Origin: Hirundichthys speculiger
Taxonomy: Eukaryota; Chordata; Actinopteri; Beloniformes; Exocoetidae
Direction of reading: 5' to 3'
DNA length: 64,000 bases
Assembly: GCA_018398805.1 (NCBI GenBank)
Contig: JAGFBZ010002341.1
Coordinates: 496,001 to 560,000, forward strand
Of the stretch, positions 23,500 through 36,450 are shown piece after piece (position 1 is the first letter of the stretch; each line of letters starts with the position of its first letter). A program made the translations under genes and the position numbers. The notes beneath the pieces are model-generated. The model did no database searches. It was not told the origin of the DNA and saw nothing but the letters and a program-made list of their open reading frames with translations.

Positions 23500-23830
23500 G
23501 TGTCATTTATCCATCCGTCCTACTCTCACCTCACCAAAATACATTATCCTAAATTGTGGAATAATCTCCTTGTGGGATGATGGGCTCCAAATTATTTTGG
23601 AAATGGCCTCATAACCTTTCCCAGATTGATGAGCAGCAATGATTTTAGAGAGGCAATTGTTGCTAATTTCTTTCCTCTCTGGCATTGTGTTAAAACATGC
23701 TTGAAATTCCAGATCATCAAACTGTCAAATTCTCTGCTTTGTATGAGGTGCTCCCACTTGCTCATCAATTAATCAGGAGTATTTGAATGGCAGCGCCTGG
23801 TTGTTACATCATACTTCAACAGGTTGTTAA
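23500..23830 (-). mobile_element. Tc1-like 5' fragment, N-terminus only
   Basis: The minus-strand frame 23503-23685 starts MPERKEISNN and contains HQSGKGYEAISK, the first helix-turn-helix of a Tc1 transposase. It then loses similarity. On the plus strand beyond 23690 the sequence looks like the untranslated leader of such an element. No catalytic domain is present. Confidence 0.7.
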
Positions 23831-25281
23831 ATCCTGACCCAGTGTCTCTTCTTCACGTTTCTGTGTCTTCAGCGTTTTCACGAGACAGTTTATCTGTTCT
23901 GCTTTTTTGTAAATCGTCTAATCCAAAAAGCATTTCCAGAAGCTTTGGCCTTTTTTTTTTTTCTATTTTATTCTATCTTTCTATTTTTCCATTTCTTAAT
24001 TTGTCTTCTTGTATTGATGGAATAATATTGTTATTCTCTCTGCTATTGCTTTGTTTGGCTGTAGCTGAGTCTTACACATGAACAGGAGCGCGGCACGTAT
24101 GATTTGGTAACAGCCTGCAGATGGAGGCTTTGCACTTTTGTTTTTGTGGAAAATAAACATTATGTTATAATTTGCAATTTATAAATCATTGAGATCTGCA
24201 CATGCAGCACAAACGAGGTTATTTTTTTGGTCAGTCACAGAGTCTCTACACTTGAAATTGAACCAACTCCTTTTTGTTGGTGTACGCAACACACTTGTTT
24301 GCTTTTCAAAAAGCCTGGCCACAACAGTGTGATTGTTGCTGTCTGAACTCAGGGGGGAGATGATTTGTGTTTTACTCAGCATGCAGACTTCAGCAAGCCG
24401 CTCCGTGCTTTATATTTCTTCATTTTCCCAGTTTGATGGTGAGAAGCAGCACGGAGATTTATTTGATTCACGGACTGCTGCTCTGCTCACGTAATTTGAC
24501 GACAGCCTTGTGGATCTCGACTTGTCCTGCGGCCATCTGACAATGAAGCTCAGCTTCTGCCAAAACTAGTTCATGGGAAAGCAACTTTTTTTTTTTTTTT
24601 AACTGATCATATTGGCAGCATTGTAAGATTTTGCTTCAAATTCTCTTCATAATGACTTAAACTCTATATCTCTATTATGACATGCTGATGCAAACTGGGG
24701 GTCAACCAGAGATTACGTTAAAGGTTAAGCCATATTAACGAGGCAGACTGAAACTCTCAAAACCCAAAAAATAGTGCTATATTTAGAGTTTTTTGGTATC
24801 TCTGTGGCTGTATTTTATCCCTGCAAAAACATGCAGCTCTGCCAGTTTATCTGCTATGGTAGTCATCTACCTTTTCCCTTTCATTGTACATTTAATTGTG
24901 GCTCACATGATAAAATTTTGGACATCCGTCAATACATGATGGATGTGTTTTTCATTGTTGTTATATATAAGCAACTTATAACCCAGAGACTGCCAGTAGT
25001 GGTGGAGTCCAAGCTCTTAAGAAACTCTTTTTGTATTTTATTTTTATTTCCCCGTTTGAGGAACATCACAACTCTGAGTGTGATAGCACAAAAATGATTT
25101 CTTTTTGGACCTAAAAATATATAATTTTTTGAAGCTCAGGCTACAATAGAGCCCTGCTCTGTAAATTTAAGGGGGACCCTCTCAGACACGATTGCCATCC
25201 AGCAGTGAGTGAAACGGATAAGACTGTAATTTCACACCCAGATAATTGTTAGATTAATGCCCTTTTCCCACACACACAAGA
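23831..25281. other. Non-coding stretch
   Basis: AT-rich DNA with a T run near 24586-24600. A 107-codon frame at 24774-25097 has no domain. Nothing recognised. Confidence 0.5.
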
Positions 25282-25327
25282 TACAGCTGAAACCAGAATT
25301 ATATTAAGAAGAATGGGAGAGAACTTT

Positions 25328-25516
25328 ACTTATTTATTTATTTTTATTTTGAGCACTAGTAGCCTTTATTTGGAGTGAAGAAGAGATGGGAAACTAGGGC
25401 AGAGAGTGAGGAAGACATACAGGAAATGTACAGAAGTCAAACCTGCGACTACTGTGGGAGGATGCAGCTGCTGTACGTAGTCCTGCTTTTACCACTAAGC
25501 TATGCAGCAGCACTGA
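25328..25516 (-). mobile_element. tRNA-derived SINE inserted in the Tc1 copy
   Basis: Direct repeats gagagaacttt at 25317-25327 and 25517-25527 are identical, as for LINE-mediated insertion. On the minus strand the head reads tagcttagtggtaaaagc, an A-box-like promoter, and GGTTTGACTTC, a B-box-like promoter, giving the internal RNA polymerase III signals of a tRNA-derived SINE. The minus-strand 3' end is an A-rich AAATAAATAAATAAG tail. Length is 189 bp. Confidence 0.85.
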
Positions 25517-25849
25517 GAGAGAACTTTTTTTCCAAATTACTATGCCTTTAAACAGTTTGGAAAAGCTCAGGTGATGATGTCATGGCTTTGGAAGCTTCTG
25601 ATAGGTTGACTGACAACATCTGAGTTAACTGGAGGCACACCTCAAAAGAAATCAGCCAAGATATCAGGAAGAGAACTGTGGACGTCCACCAGTCTGGTTC
25701 ATCTTTGGGTAGTTTCCAGATATCTGAAAGTGCCACGTTCATCTATTTAAACAATTATAAACCAGTATAACCACCATGGGAATGTCCAGCCATCACATTG
25801 TTTAGGAAGGAGACGGGTTCTGTGTCCCGTCTCAAGACAGAAATAAATG

Positions 25850-26580
<731 letters not shown>

Positions 26581-26793
26581 ATGGTACCAAATACTTAGGT
26601 AAGTTTATATGAACTCCTGACTTTGAAGAAAGTCATAAAAAAAATCTCTGGAATTTAGTCAATCTAGTTATTTTTGTAGTCCCAACTGACCTTAAACAGG
26701 AACAGTTTATTCTGATTTAATGTCAGTGAGGAAAAAAAACAAACAAGAAAAAACTGTCTTTTTATAGAGCAAATGTAAACATGGTTTCAATTG

Positions 26794-27646
26794 CATGTCA
26801 TAAATTAACTAAATTGTTTTTTCTTTTAAAACTTTTAATTTCCTTTTAAGATGGGGGCAAAACTCTGCAAGTTTAACATCAAGTTTGTCCAAAAGAGAAA
26901 ATTCAAAATGGTTCACAAAGTTTCAAACGACCACATCTGACACTTAATCAGTGAAACATCTGGCAATTAGCTGCGGTGGTTGGATAATTTGTTTTTATCT
27001 TTGAGTTAAGTTTTTAATAAGAAAAAATATTATTACTTCTCATCATGTAATTATCCTACACAGCTGTTTGTCACAGAGAGAATTCATAGCTTTACATTTT
27101 TCAAGAATCACTGCCAGGATTAAAATCTTATCAGGTATCTGCCAAGTTTCTTTTAAACAGCTTTTATTTCCTCAGAGGGCAACAAATAAACTGTTATTCA
27201 TTGAATATAAATATTTTTTCAAAGTACCTAATTGAGAATGATTAATAGCCGTATTTGGGACCAATCATAATAGTCGTAGCTTATGAATTAAATAAAAAAG
27301 CTCTGAAAGCTTTTCAATTCAAACTGTAATCACCTGGCGGTCTCCAATCAATCAGGTGTTTTTAATTAGGAAAGGATCCTCGGGAAGTTGGCCTGGCCAG
27401 CCATTCTAATTCTTTTCCTCTGTGGCAGAATTAGTCTGTTTCCTCTGGACTCGACTTTGATTCCCAACAGCAGTACAAACGGGTGAAAGAGAAGCTTCCT
27501 CTTGATGCCATTGGACAGGCACACAACCAATCAGCAACGAAAACTGTGACCTAGGCAGAGTGACAACCAGAGGACTGTCAACAAGACATCCACAACAGTG
27601 TGTTCCGGTGAATCACTGCCGTCGGTTTTACGGGAAAATCCTGTTG
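26794..27646. other. Non-coding stretch with a possible conserved element
   Basis: The part from about 27225 to 27450 is complex AT-rich sequence with homeodomain-like words (CTAATTGAG, TTAATAG, TTTTAATTAGG) and a WGGCCAGCCATTCTAATT-like segment, similar in texture to fish developmental enhancers. This is inference; conservation was not tested. The rest shows nothing recognisable. Confidence 0.3.
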
Positions 27647-27654
27647 ATCTAATG

Positions 27655-27877
27655 CACCAGTGTCAAACTGATCAGTAAAAGCGCCGTGTGGCTGCAGGTT
27701 TTTGTTCCAACCGTGCAGCAGCACAGCTGTCTTGTTTTAGTCAATCAACTAATTTATCTCCACTAAAGGTCTTAACCAGCTCAGTTGAATGAACGAACCA
27801 GTCAACTGTGTTTCTGCCTGGTTGGAACAAAAACCTGCAGCCACACGGACCTTTCATGGATCAGCTTGACACCCCTG
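27655..27877. mobile_element. Palindromic hAT-type MITE
   Basis: Target duplications atctaatg (27647-27654) and atctgatg (27878-27885) match at 7 of 8. The ends read caccagtgtcaaactgatc and the complement of gatcagcttgacacccctg. Inside, arms at 27684-27712 and 27820-27848 are perfectly complementary over 29 nt (containing GGCTGCAGG and GTTCCAACC). Length 223 bp, non-coding. The word set is that of a widespread vertebrate hAT MITE. Confidence 0.9.
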
Positions 27878-27885
27878 ATCTGATG

Positions 27886-28930
27886 TGTGTGTTATTAGCT
27901 GTTCTCCAGCCATCTTAACTTGTTACTGCATGAGCCATCGCATTGCAGTTGGGTTGGTTACGCCCTGTACTGGCGGGAATGGCTGTGCGTTAGAGGGGTT
28001 CCACGCGAGAGAGAATTTCCACAAAGGGGATGGCTAGCCAGGCTACCTCGATGAACCTGAGAGGTACGCAGAAGTCATGACGACTTGTTTTGGCTTTGTG
28101 CGTTGCATCTTCATTAGTGTCTCTGAGCATCGGAAGACATGGAGATCTGTTGTAGTTCTTTAGAACACAGTGTCCTCACCCAAAATGAGGAAATAATATC
28201 TGCTACTGGTAAAATAACAGAAATTTAATGTACAACGTATTCCACATGCAATGTGCCCGTTTTCCTTGTTTGTAGAATGAGAGAGCCAACTCACATAACC
28301 TCGGCTCTTGAATATGTTTTACTCATGTTCCACTGCTGCCCTTTAAACAGTTCATCATTAGTGTTGTAAATGTAGGTCATTCTAATCAGGCTTTTGTAAA
28401 TAATTCTCATGGTACATGTTAAGCGCTGACCCTCATGAATTCATTTGGCTTAGTGGGGGAAGAAAATTTGCAGTGAAATGTATTTGCTCTAAAGGACAAA
28501 TAAATTCTTCATGGTTTGTGAACAGCACTTTCTACACAGATGTTTAAAAAATGCAGCTTCTATAAAAGAGGACAGGTTTTCTAAAATTTGATTTTATCTG
28601 GTTGTTCAGTTGTTTCTAAAGCTTCAACTAGTTCAACTAAACCTGTCTAAGAACGTGCTACATAGGCTCTGAGTTGTAGGGGTGTTAGAGTAATGCATTT
28701 TCAGGATGGTATGGTTTTAAACTAGCTAATCCTTTAAAATGAGCTTGAATAGCATTCATGTCTTGATATCCAAACGTTCCACATTAAAAGATGGTTTACA
28801 GTGATTCAAAATGTAGTCAAAGAATGGAAAATATCTATCACAGTAGTCCGATCAGTCCCCAGTCCTTTCACATGATACTGTCCCTGGGCAGGTCACTAAA
28901 CCCCACATTACCACCATTGTCCCAGCCACT
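27886..28930. other. Unique non-coding DNA
   Basis: No gene or repeat recognised. It runs up to the satellite without an obvious boundary element. Confidence 0.5.
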
Positions 28931-30992
28931 CATAACCCTGACCTAACCTGACCCTAACATAACCTTGACCCTAACCTGACCCTAACATAACCTGACCCTA
29001 ACCTAACTCTAACCAAACTGACCCTAACATAACCCTGACCTAACCTAACCCTAAACTGACCCTAACATAACCTTGACCCTAACCTGACCCTAACGTAACC
29101 TGATCCTAACCTAACTTTAACAAAACTGACCTTAACATAACCCTGGCCTGACCCTGACCTGACCCTAACCTGACCTGACCCTAACATAACCTGACCCTAA
29201 CCAAACTGATCCTAACCTGACCCTAACCAAACTGATCCTAACCTGACCCTAACCAAACTGATCCTAACCTGACCCTAACCAAACTGATCCTAACCTGACC
29301 CTAACCAAACTGATCCTAGCATAACCTGACCCTAACCAAACTGATCCTGACCTGACCCTAACCAAACTGATCCTGACCTGACCCTAACCAAACTGATCCT
29401 AGCATAACCTGACCCTAACCAAACTGATCCTGACCTGACCCTAACCAAACTGATCCTGACCTGACCCTAACCAAACTGATCCTGACCTTACCCTAACCAA
29501 ACTGATCCTAACCTGACCCTAACCAAACTGATCCTGACCTGACCCTAACCAAACTGACCCTAACCTTACCCTAATCAAACTGGTCCTAACCTGACCCTAA
29601 CCAAACTGATCCTGACCTGACCCTAACCAAACGGATCCTAACCTGACCCTAACCAAACTGACCCTAACCTTACCCTAACCAAACTGATCCTAACCTGACC
29701 CTAACCAAACTGATCCTGACCTGACCCTAACCAAACTGATCCTAACCTGACCTAACCAAACTGACCCTGACCCTAACCAAACTGACCTGACCTGACCCTA
29801 ACCTGACCCTAACCAAACTGACCTCTGACTAACCTGACCTGACCTGACCCTAACCAAACTGATCCTGACCTGACCCTAACCAAACTGATCCTGACCTGAC
29901 CCCCAACTGACCCTAACCAACTGATCCTGACCTACCAAACTGACCCTAACCTGACCCTAACCAAACTGATCCTAGTATAACCTGACCCTAACCAAACCTG
30001 GCCCTAACCAAATCTGACCCTAACCTGACCCTAACCAAACTGATCCCTAACCTGACCCTAACCAAAAACTGATCCTAACTGACCCTAACCAAAACTGATC
30101 CTACCTGACCCTAACCAAACTGACCTAAACCTGAAACAAAACTGACCTGACCTGACCCTAACCAAACTGACCCTAACCTGATCCTAGCATAACCTGACCC
30201 TAACCAAATGACCCTGAACCAACCTGACCTGACCTGACCCTAACCAAACTGATCCTAATAACCTGACCCCAAACCAAACTAATCCTGATAACCTGACCCT
30301 AACCAAACTGATCCTATAACCTGACCCTAACCAAACTGATCCTAGCATAACCTGACCCTAACCAAACTGATCCTAGCATAACCTGACCCTAACCAAACTG
30401 ATCCTAGTATAACCTGACCCTAACCAAACTGGCCCTAACCAATCTGGCCCTAACCTGACCCTAACCAAACTGGCCCTAACCTTACCCTAACCAAACTGAT
30501 CCTAACCTGACCCTAACCAAACTGATCCTGACCTGACCCTAACCAAACGGATCCTAACCTGACCCTAACCAAACTGATCCTAGCATAACCTGACCCTAAC
30601 CAAACTGATCCTGACCTGACCCTAACCAAACTTACCCTAACCTGACCCTAACCAAACTGATCCTAGCATAACCTGACCCTAACCAAACTGATCCTGACCT
30701 GACCCTAACCAAACTGATCCTAGCATAACCTGCCCCTAACCAAACTGATCCTAGCATAACCTGACCCTAACCAAACTGATCCTGACCTGACCCTAACCAA
30801 ACTGACCCTAACCTGACCCTAACCAAACTGATCCTAGTATAACCTGACCCTAACCAAACTGGCCCTAACCAATCTGACCCTAACCTGACCCTAACCAAAC
30901 TGATCCTACCCTAACCTGACCCTAACCAAACTGATCCTAGTATAACCTGACCCTAACCAAACTGGCCCTAACCAATCTGACCCTAACCTGAC

Positions 30993-32414
30993 TAGGGATG
31001 TGCACGGTTACTCGGGTACTCGAGTACTCGAGTAGACAATCTGCTACTCGGTTACAAATTACTAATCGGGTAACCGCCGCCCGCCGGATTGTTTCATTGT
31101 CGCTCTCTTTTTCGCCTAAAAGCGGTACATTTCAGCCTTTACACCCACCGCACCGTGGTCAAAGACGATCTTTGCCGTAGCTGCAATGTTGGCTTTCCCA
31201 GAAGCCCGTGTGTGTGTCGTCAATGACGGGCTAAAATCCAATGAGAAAACATGATCTGCCAAAGATCGTTTATTTACATCAAGATGGTTGCTCTGTTGCC
31301 GTGTGTGATCACTACCATCAGGAAATCTTCCCGCAAATCCTAATAAATAATGTGTAAATTAACATGTGTATTTCATGCAAATTGAGACAATTAAATGTGC
31401 CTGAGATTAATAAGAACCTGTGTTTACTGCAGAAAATAAACTAACACACACAATTGTCTGTGAAACTCATGTAGATAATTGTCCACGCTTTACAATAGTG
31501 CTGCGTTGTGGTCGTCAAGTGGAATCGACGAACAGACAGGAGCCTGACATGATTGACGGCTAGTTTTGTTTTGTGTAAGAAGATGGCGAGTAAAAGTGTG
31601 CTGTGGGACCACTTTGATATGGACAAAGACGACACAAACAGGTTGTATGTCGCATTTGTAATTTGAAACTGGCTTACAACCACTCGACAAGTTAGCCTTT
31701 ATTATTTATCTGTTCGATTGTTTTTTTCATGACGGACTCAGGGTGTGTGTGCCTGACTGCGCAAAGGTGGAGGCTGCGGCGCTTCTAATTTTTCATTTAA
31801 ATGCATTTATTGTTCAATAAATAAATCAATACTTCGTTGACATGGTTGGACATTTCGATTTATTGGACACGTATTGTTTAAATAGAAATCATAAAAGTGT
31901 ACACTTATTTGGGTTGTGCCGGTTTCAGCTTTTAGATAAAGCGATCAAGATTCACTCACGTGCATCCACATAACCATCCACATTAAAAGACTTGGTCTTT
32001 TTTCGATTCTACAACTTCATGAAACTTAATTTATGTTTTTTGTGTAGTAATGCATCCAACCGCATACGCGTTAATTTTATTTGCAAGGACATGGAAGAAA
32101 CACGAAAGCATACGCACTGCTAATTACTGAAAGAAAAAAAAAATCCCGGCGTGCGCTCCGTCCAGAGGGGAACCTTTTTTTTTTTTCCAGTCATAATAAA
32201 CTCATTTGTGCATTTTTTTTTTCAGCCATAAACTTATGTGCATCTTCAACTCCAATCTACTCTTATTAACCATGATATTTTGTCTGACGACGCTGTGTGT
32301 CAGCAATGCGCTGTCTGATGGACAGAGCTCATTTATTTATTTAATTACTCGGTTACTCGATTAGTACCAGGCACGGGTACTCGGTTAGAAAATTACTCGA
32401 AATGCCCATCCCTA
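30993..32414 (+). mobile_element. hAT element inserted in the satellite
   Basis: The 8-bp duplications aacctgac at 30985-30992 and 32415-32422 are identical and are themselves part of a satellite unit. Ends are tagggatgtgca and the complement of tgcccatcccta, followed by ACTCGGTTACTCG words. Length is 1422 bp. A BED finger remnant lies at 31583-31695. The rest of the transposase is missing, so this is an internally deleted copy. Confidence 0.95.
31583..31695 (+). pseudogene. BED-finger exon of a hAT transposase, frameshifted
   Basis: From ATG at 31583 the frame reads MASKSVLWDHFDMDKDD, the aromatic opening of a BED finger, then runs to a stop. One frame over, the sequence reads VCRICNLKLAYNHSTS, giving the C-x2-C pair. 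The downstream His pair is not visible before a stop. One indel and possibly a splice junction explain the break. Confidence 0.75.
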
Positions 32415-34075
32415 AACCTGACCCTAACCAAACTGATCCTACCCTAACCTGACCCTAACCAAACTGATCCTAGTATAACCTGACCCTAACCAAACTGACC
32501 CTAACCTGACCCTAACCAAACTGATCCTAGTATAACCTGACCCTAACCAAACTGGCCCTAACCAATCTGACCCTAACCTGACCCTAACCAAACTGGCCCT
32601 AACCAAACTGATCCTAATCTGTCCCTAACAAAACTGATCCTAACTTGATCCTAACCAGATAAATGGGTCATTGTGTCAGGAATGGCATCTGACTTAAACT
32701 GTGCTAAACTTGCTTTTAGCACAGTGACCCATGGTGAGGACCCCTGCAAAGGACAAACCCCCCACTTCCAACCAAAAAATCAACAAACCAAACAAAATCT
32801 GAAACAGAGCTTCACTTTAATACTTTTGACTCTGTGCCGTACAGATGCTGTAAGTTATATAAAAAAATAATAAATAGTTACTATTCTCAAATTAGAACAT
32901 CCTGTTGTTGAAGGATCACAGCACAGGTAATTATTGTGCATGTTTTAGGAGGGAAATTTGTTGGTCCTCAGAGACATTGTGCTGATTTCACTCTATAGAA
33001 ATATAGTGAGGCACAATTTATCATCTCAGACAGCCTGAAGGTGCTTTATATGGATGAAAGTATTTAAATATAATTAAAGTCATTGATAGGGACTAGTTCA
33101 TACTCGAGGGCAATTGAAAGGCACATAAAATGGAAAATGGCGTCTCTCTTGTGGGCAGAGAGGCTCAAAGTCAATGAAGTCAGCAGTGGTCCAGCCACTG
33201 GAGCCGTTTCTGGAAGTGGTTCTCTCTAGCTCAAGTTTAACCATCAACTCGGCATCAACCGCTTCGGTTAAATTAACCAGAGCAACATTAAGATGGGAGC
33301 AAACTCTTAAGACGGCAGGGAGCTGAACATGTTGAAAAGAGTTTTCCTTTAATTTGTTACAGGGTGGCTGGCACTTTAATTGCTTGTCATGGAGTTTAAT
33401 CGACTGGCTCTGTGCGAACCCGGGCCTGTTTACACTCCGATGTTTGCCACTTCATTTCAACTGGCAAAGCAGCTGCACCTCAGTATAGTGTTTGGTCATC
33501 AGGCTAAAAGCTTCAGTGGCTCAACGAGAGGGAAATTGTAAAGCTCCTTGTCCAAGAAAATAAAAACAGGTGCTACAGAAAGTGCACTCTTTGCAACTCA
33601 CCATTACTCTGAATGGCGGGTAAGTGACTGTGAACATTTTAAGCCACTCACTCACTCTGGAGCTGTGCAGTTATGGAGTAGTCGGGTTGAAAGGAAAGTT
33701 TCCCAGCTTTGTTTCTGAGACGTGTCATAGAGTAGCATTGAAACATATAGTTGGGGCTGAAACTCGCCGAGTCAGCGCTGCCGCTACGACATCAAGGTTT
33801 TCTTGTAGCTCAGCCAAAAAGCATAAAACTCCAACAGCTTTTATGGCCACTTGTGGGCAGCAGAAACATGTGATAAATAAGACAGTGATATGATCTCTTG
33901 GAGAATAGGAACCTTGGATAGGAACTTGCAAACATGCAGGATTAATTATTTATTTCCTTTTTTTGCTTTAGTTTTACTCAGTTAACTCCTAAAGATGGTA
34001 TCTTTGTCTTAGTAGTGTAGTTTGAAGTGAAGAACCTTTGCTACTTTGATTTAAATAAGAAGCCGTTTCATTCAA

Positions 34076-34094
34076 CCCCCCCCCCCCCCCCCCT
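34076..34094. repeat. C homopolymer, 19 nt
   Basis: Uninterrupted C run. Confidence 0.9.
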
Positions 34095-34568
34095 TTCACT
34101 GACTCAACTGGCCTGTGGAGCTCAGTCTGCTCCTCACCAGCTCTTAGAGGGTTTATTTAGTGCCCTCTTGTGGGGCACAAAACCTCCATCAACACACTGA
34201 CTGTGTGGCGTATACTGAAAGAGGAAACAAAACTTGAGCTCAACTGTTTGATTACATTTTAATCGATGACATTCTTATTAACCGTGATCTGACAGTCGAT
34301 TAACACTCCTACCCTGAATTAAAGTGCAAGTTAAACATGTTTGTAAATGGGATTATGTATTCAGTTTTTGTTTTTTTTCCCCCCGAGGGGACATTTTTTT
34401 TTAAAATTAAAAAAAAAAAGATCGAGGTCGAAAAAGCCTCTTGGTGGACCCCGAGCATATTAACGGACCATAATCTGATTTCTGAACAAATCCTTTAACT
34501 GTTTTGCGATTAGACTTTGATGGAAGTGTAAAGGGTTCACAGGAGATCTACAAAAGTTTGAGTAATGA

Positions 34569-34570
<2 letters not shown>

Positions 34571-34631
<61 letters not shown>
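34571..34631. repeat. (AT)n microsatellite, about 30 units
   Basis: Perfect alternating AT over 61 nt. The minus-strand frame across it encodes only a Tyr-Ile repeat and is not a gene. Confidence 0.97.
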
Positions 34632-34634
<3 letters not shown>

Positions 34635-35680
34635 TGTTTTTTTTCTTTTTGCCTCTTAAACTTCCAGAAGCTTGAGGAGGCTGATTTTGTCGTGTCTACA
34701 ACGCCCTGCTTGAGCCTGGTTGGAGGAAGGAGGAAAGTGTACAAAACACTACTTTTACATTTTTTTTTTTTTTTTTTTTTCTTTTTCCTTTTTTTTTATC
34801 CAAGGCAACCACCCACTATATCTTGTAATTTTGCGATTGTGGCCTCGTGTCACTAAGCTGATCCCTCCCTTCTACATGATTAATAAAGTAAAATAAAATC
34901 CACCACCTCACAATGAGAAATATTTCTGAGCCTCTTTTCGTCTTTCTGTGCCTGCTCCTCTGTCCCTCCCTCATCAGCTGCCTTCTCCATCTGAAATCCT
35001 CTCTGCCTCTCTTTCCCTCCCACCCCTCACCCTGCAGTCAGTGCCTGCCCTAGATTTATTGCACACACCCCCAATATCTCACTTTCTCTGGAATGCACAT
35101 GCCTGCTCGCTCAGTCGCTCACCTACTTAAGCTACTTCTCATTTTCTCCCACACTCATGTATGATTTGCCAGAGCGCTGTTGTTCCCAGCACGATACAAA
35201 ACAAAACAAAACAAAAAAACCCCAAGAAGACTGGTGATGGCATAAAATAGAGGGTATTGCATTGTTTTTCATTATTGCATTTGTTACCCCCTCCTGAGCG
35301 CTTGTTAACTTTGACACAAGGCCTGTCTGCAAGTTATTTTCCTCAAAAGCACAAAGCTTCTTTTAAAACAACACTGCCGTAGAACAACACCAGAAGTCGT
35401 GCTTCTCATTTATAAAAAACTAAAATAAAATAAAATGGAAAAAAAGAAAGCTCTCCACATGGGCCAAAGCTGTGAATACTTCAAGCAACAAAACAAACGG
35501 ATTAAATGCACTAAAACACCTGAAAGAGAATTAAAGCCTGCTGTGACAAATACCAGAAACGGGAAGTGGTTACAATAAAACTACAGAGATGAAGCAATCA
35601 AGATGCAGGGTTTGTTTGTAAGAGAAGGATTATCAGTGAATTAAATACAGGTAAAACTGGCACATAGCCTGGTAAGGGAT

Positions 35681-36450
35681 ACAGTTAAAACCAAAGTTTA
35701 CACACACTGTATCAAGATGGATAATCTTTTCTTTTTTCCCCCTCACTGTCTGACATTGAATTGGACTAAACCTTTCCTGTTTTAGGTCAGGTAGAATTAC
35801 CAAAATTATTTCTATTTGCTAAATGCCAGAGAATTTTCAGGAGATTAGACTAAGATTACGAACCCTTTTAACAATTTGGGAAAGCTCAGATGATGATGTC
35901 ATTGCTCTGGAAGCTTCTGATAGGTTGATTAACATCTGAATTAATTGGATGTACTTTAGGACACACCTCAAGACACACAGTTTCCTCGTGTGGCATCATG
36001 ATAAAATCAAAAGAAAATCAGCCAAGATATCAGGAAGAGAACTGTGGACCTCCACCAGTCTTGTTCGTCTTTGGGTGTAATTTCCAGATGTCTGAAGGAG
36101 CCACGTTCATCTGTTCACAATCATACGCAGGTATAAACATCATGGAAATGTCCAACCGTCATGCTGCTCAGGAAGGAGACAGGTTCTGTGTCCCAGAGAT
36201 GGACGTGCTTTGGTGTGACATGTGCGTATCAACCCCAGAACTAGATAAAACTTCCTTGTGAAGATGCTGGGTGCTGCTGGTCAGGGTGTCATTGGACTGG
36301 ACTGAAAGGCCACTGTGCGAGGAAGAAGCCATTACTCAAAAACCATTAAAAAAGCCAGATAACAGTTTGCAAATTCACACATGAACAAAGACCTTCATTT
36401 TTGGAGACATGTTCTGTGGTCTGATGAAACTAAAGTTGAACTGTTTGGAC
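35681..36450 (+). mobile_element. Tc1-like transposon, 5' part only
   Basis: The left end reads acagttaaaaccaaagttta, a Tc1-like terminus. The leader and the first half of the transposase gene follow, closely matching the copy at 25284: shared phrases include 'gatgatgtcat', 'gccaagatatcaggaag' and 'ctgtggtctgatgaaac', the last encoding the first catalytic Asp region. Similarity stops at about 36450, where a different Tc1-like fragment begins, so the 3' half is missing. Confidence 0.8.

Larger units (their letters stand above)
28931..32660. repeat. Degenerate CCCTAACC-based satellite, about 2.3 kb
   Basis: Tandem units of about 26 bp with consensus AACCTGACCCTAACCAAAC followed by TGATCCT alternate with longer units carrying AGCATA or AGTATA. 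The plus strand is C-rich and nearly G-free outside TGA words, giving a strong strand bias like a telomere. Every unit holds CCCTAACC, so it shares the hexamer of vertebrate telomeres (TTAGGG on the minus strand), but as a higher-order, diverged repeat. Left units are more irregular than the centre, which has long near-identical runs. A hAT element at 30993-32414 splits the array; the count of 2.3 kb excludes it. Confidence 0.95.
32661..35680. other. Non-coding stretch with simple repeats
   Basis: No gene recognised. The first kilobase (about 33000-33480) is complex unique DNA of regulatory-like texture. Later come a C run (34076-34094), a long (AT) run, T runs near 34760-34797 and pyrimidine-rich DNA near 34940-35060. 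Open frames here depend on those runs or lack domains. Confidence 0.5.

Noticed and set aside
28931..32660. CRISPR-like array of spaced repeats
   Set aside because: Units are tandem and lack unique spacers; the genome is eukaryotic.
28931..32660. True chromosome end (telomere)
   Set aside because: Unique DNA lies on both sides and the units are not pure hexamers.
34460..34744. 94-codon minus-strand ORF
   Set aside because: Encodes only the (AT)n microsatellite as Tyr-Ile repeats.
34940..35130. Pyrimidine-rich stretch with CTGCAG as a splice acceptor and exon
   Set aside because: No open frame with a domain follows and no donor could be paired with it.
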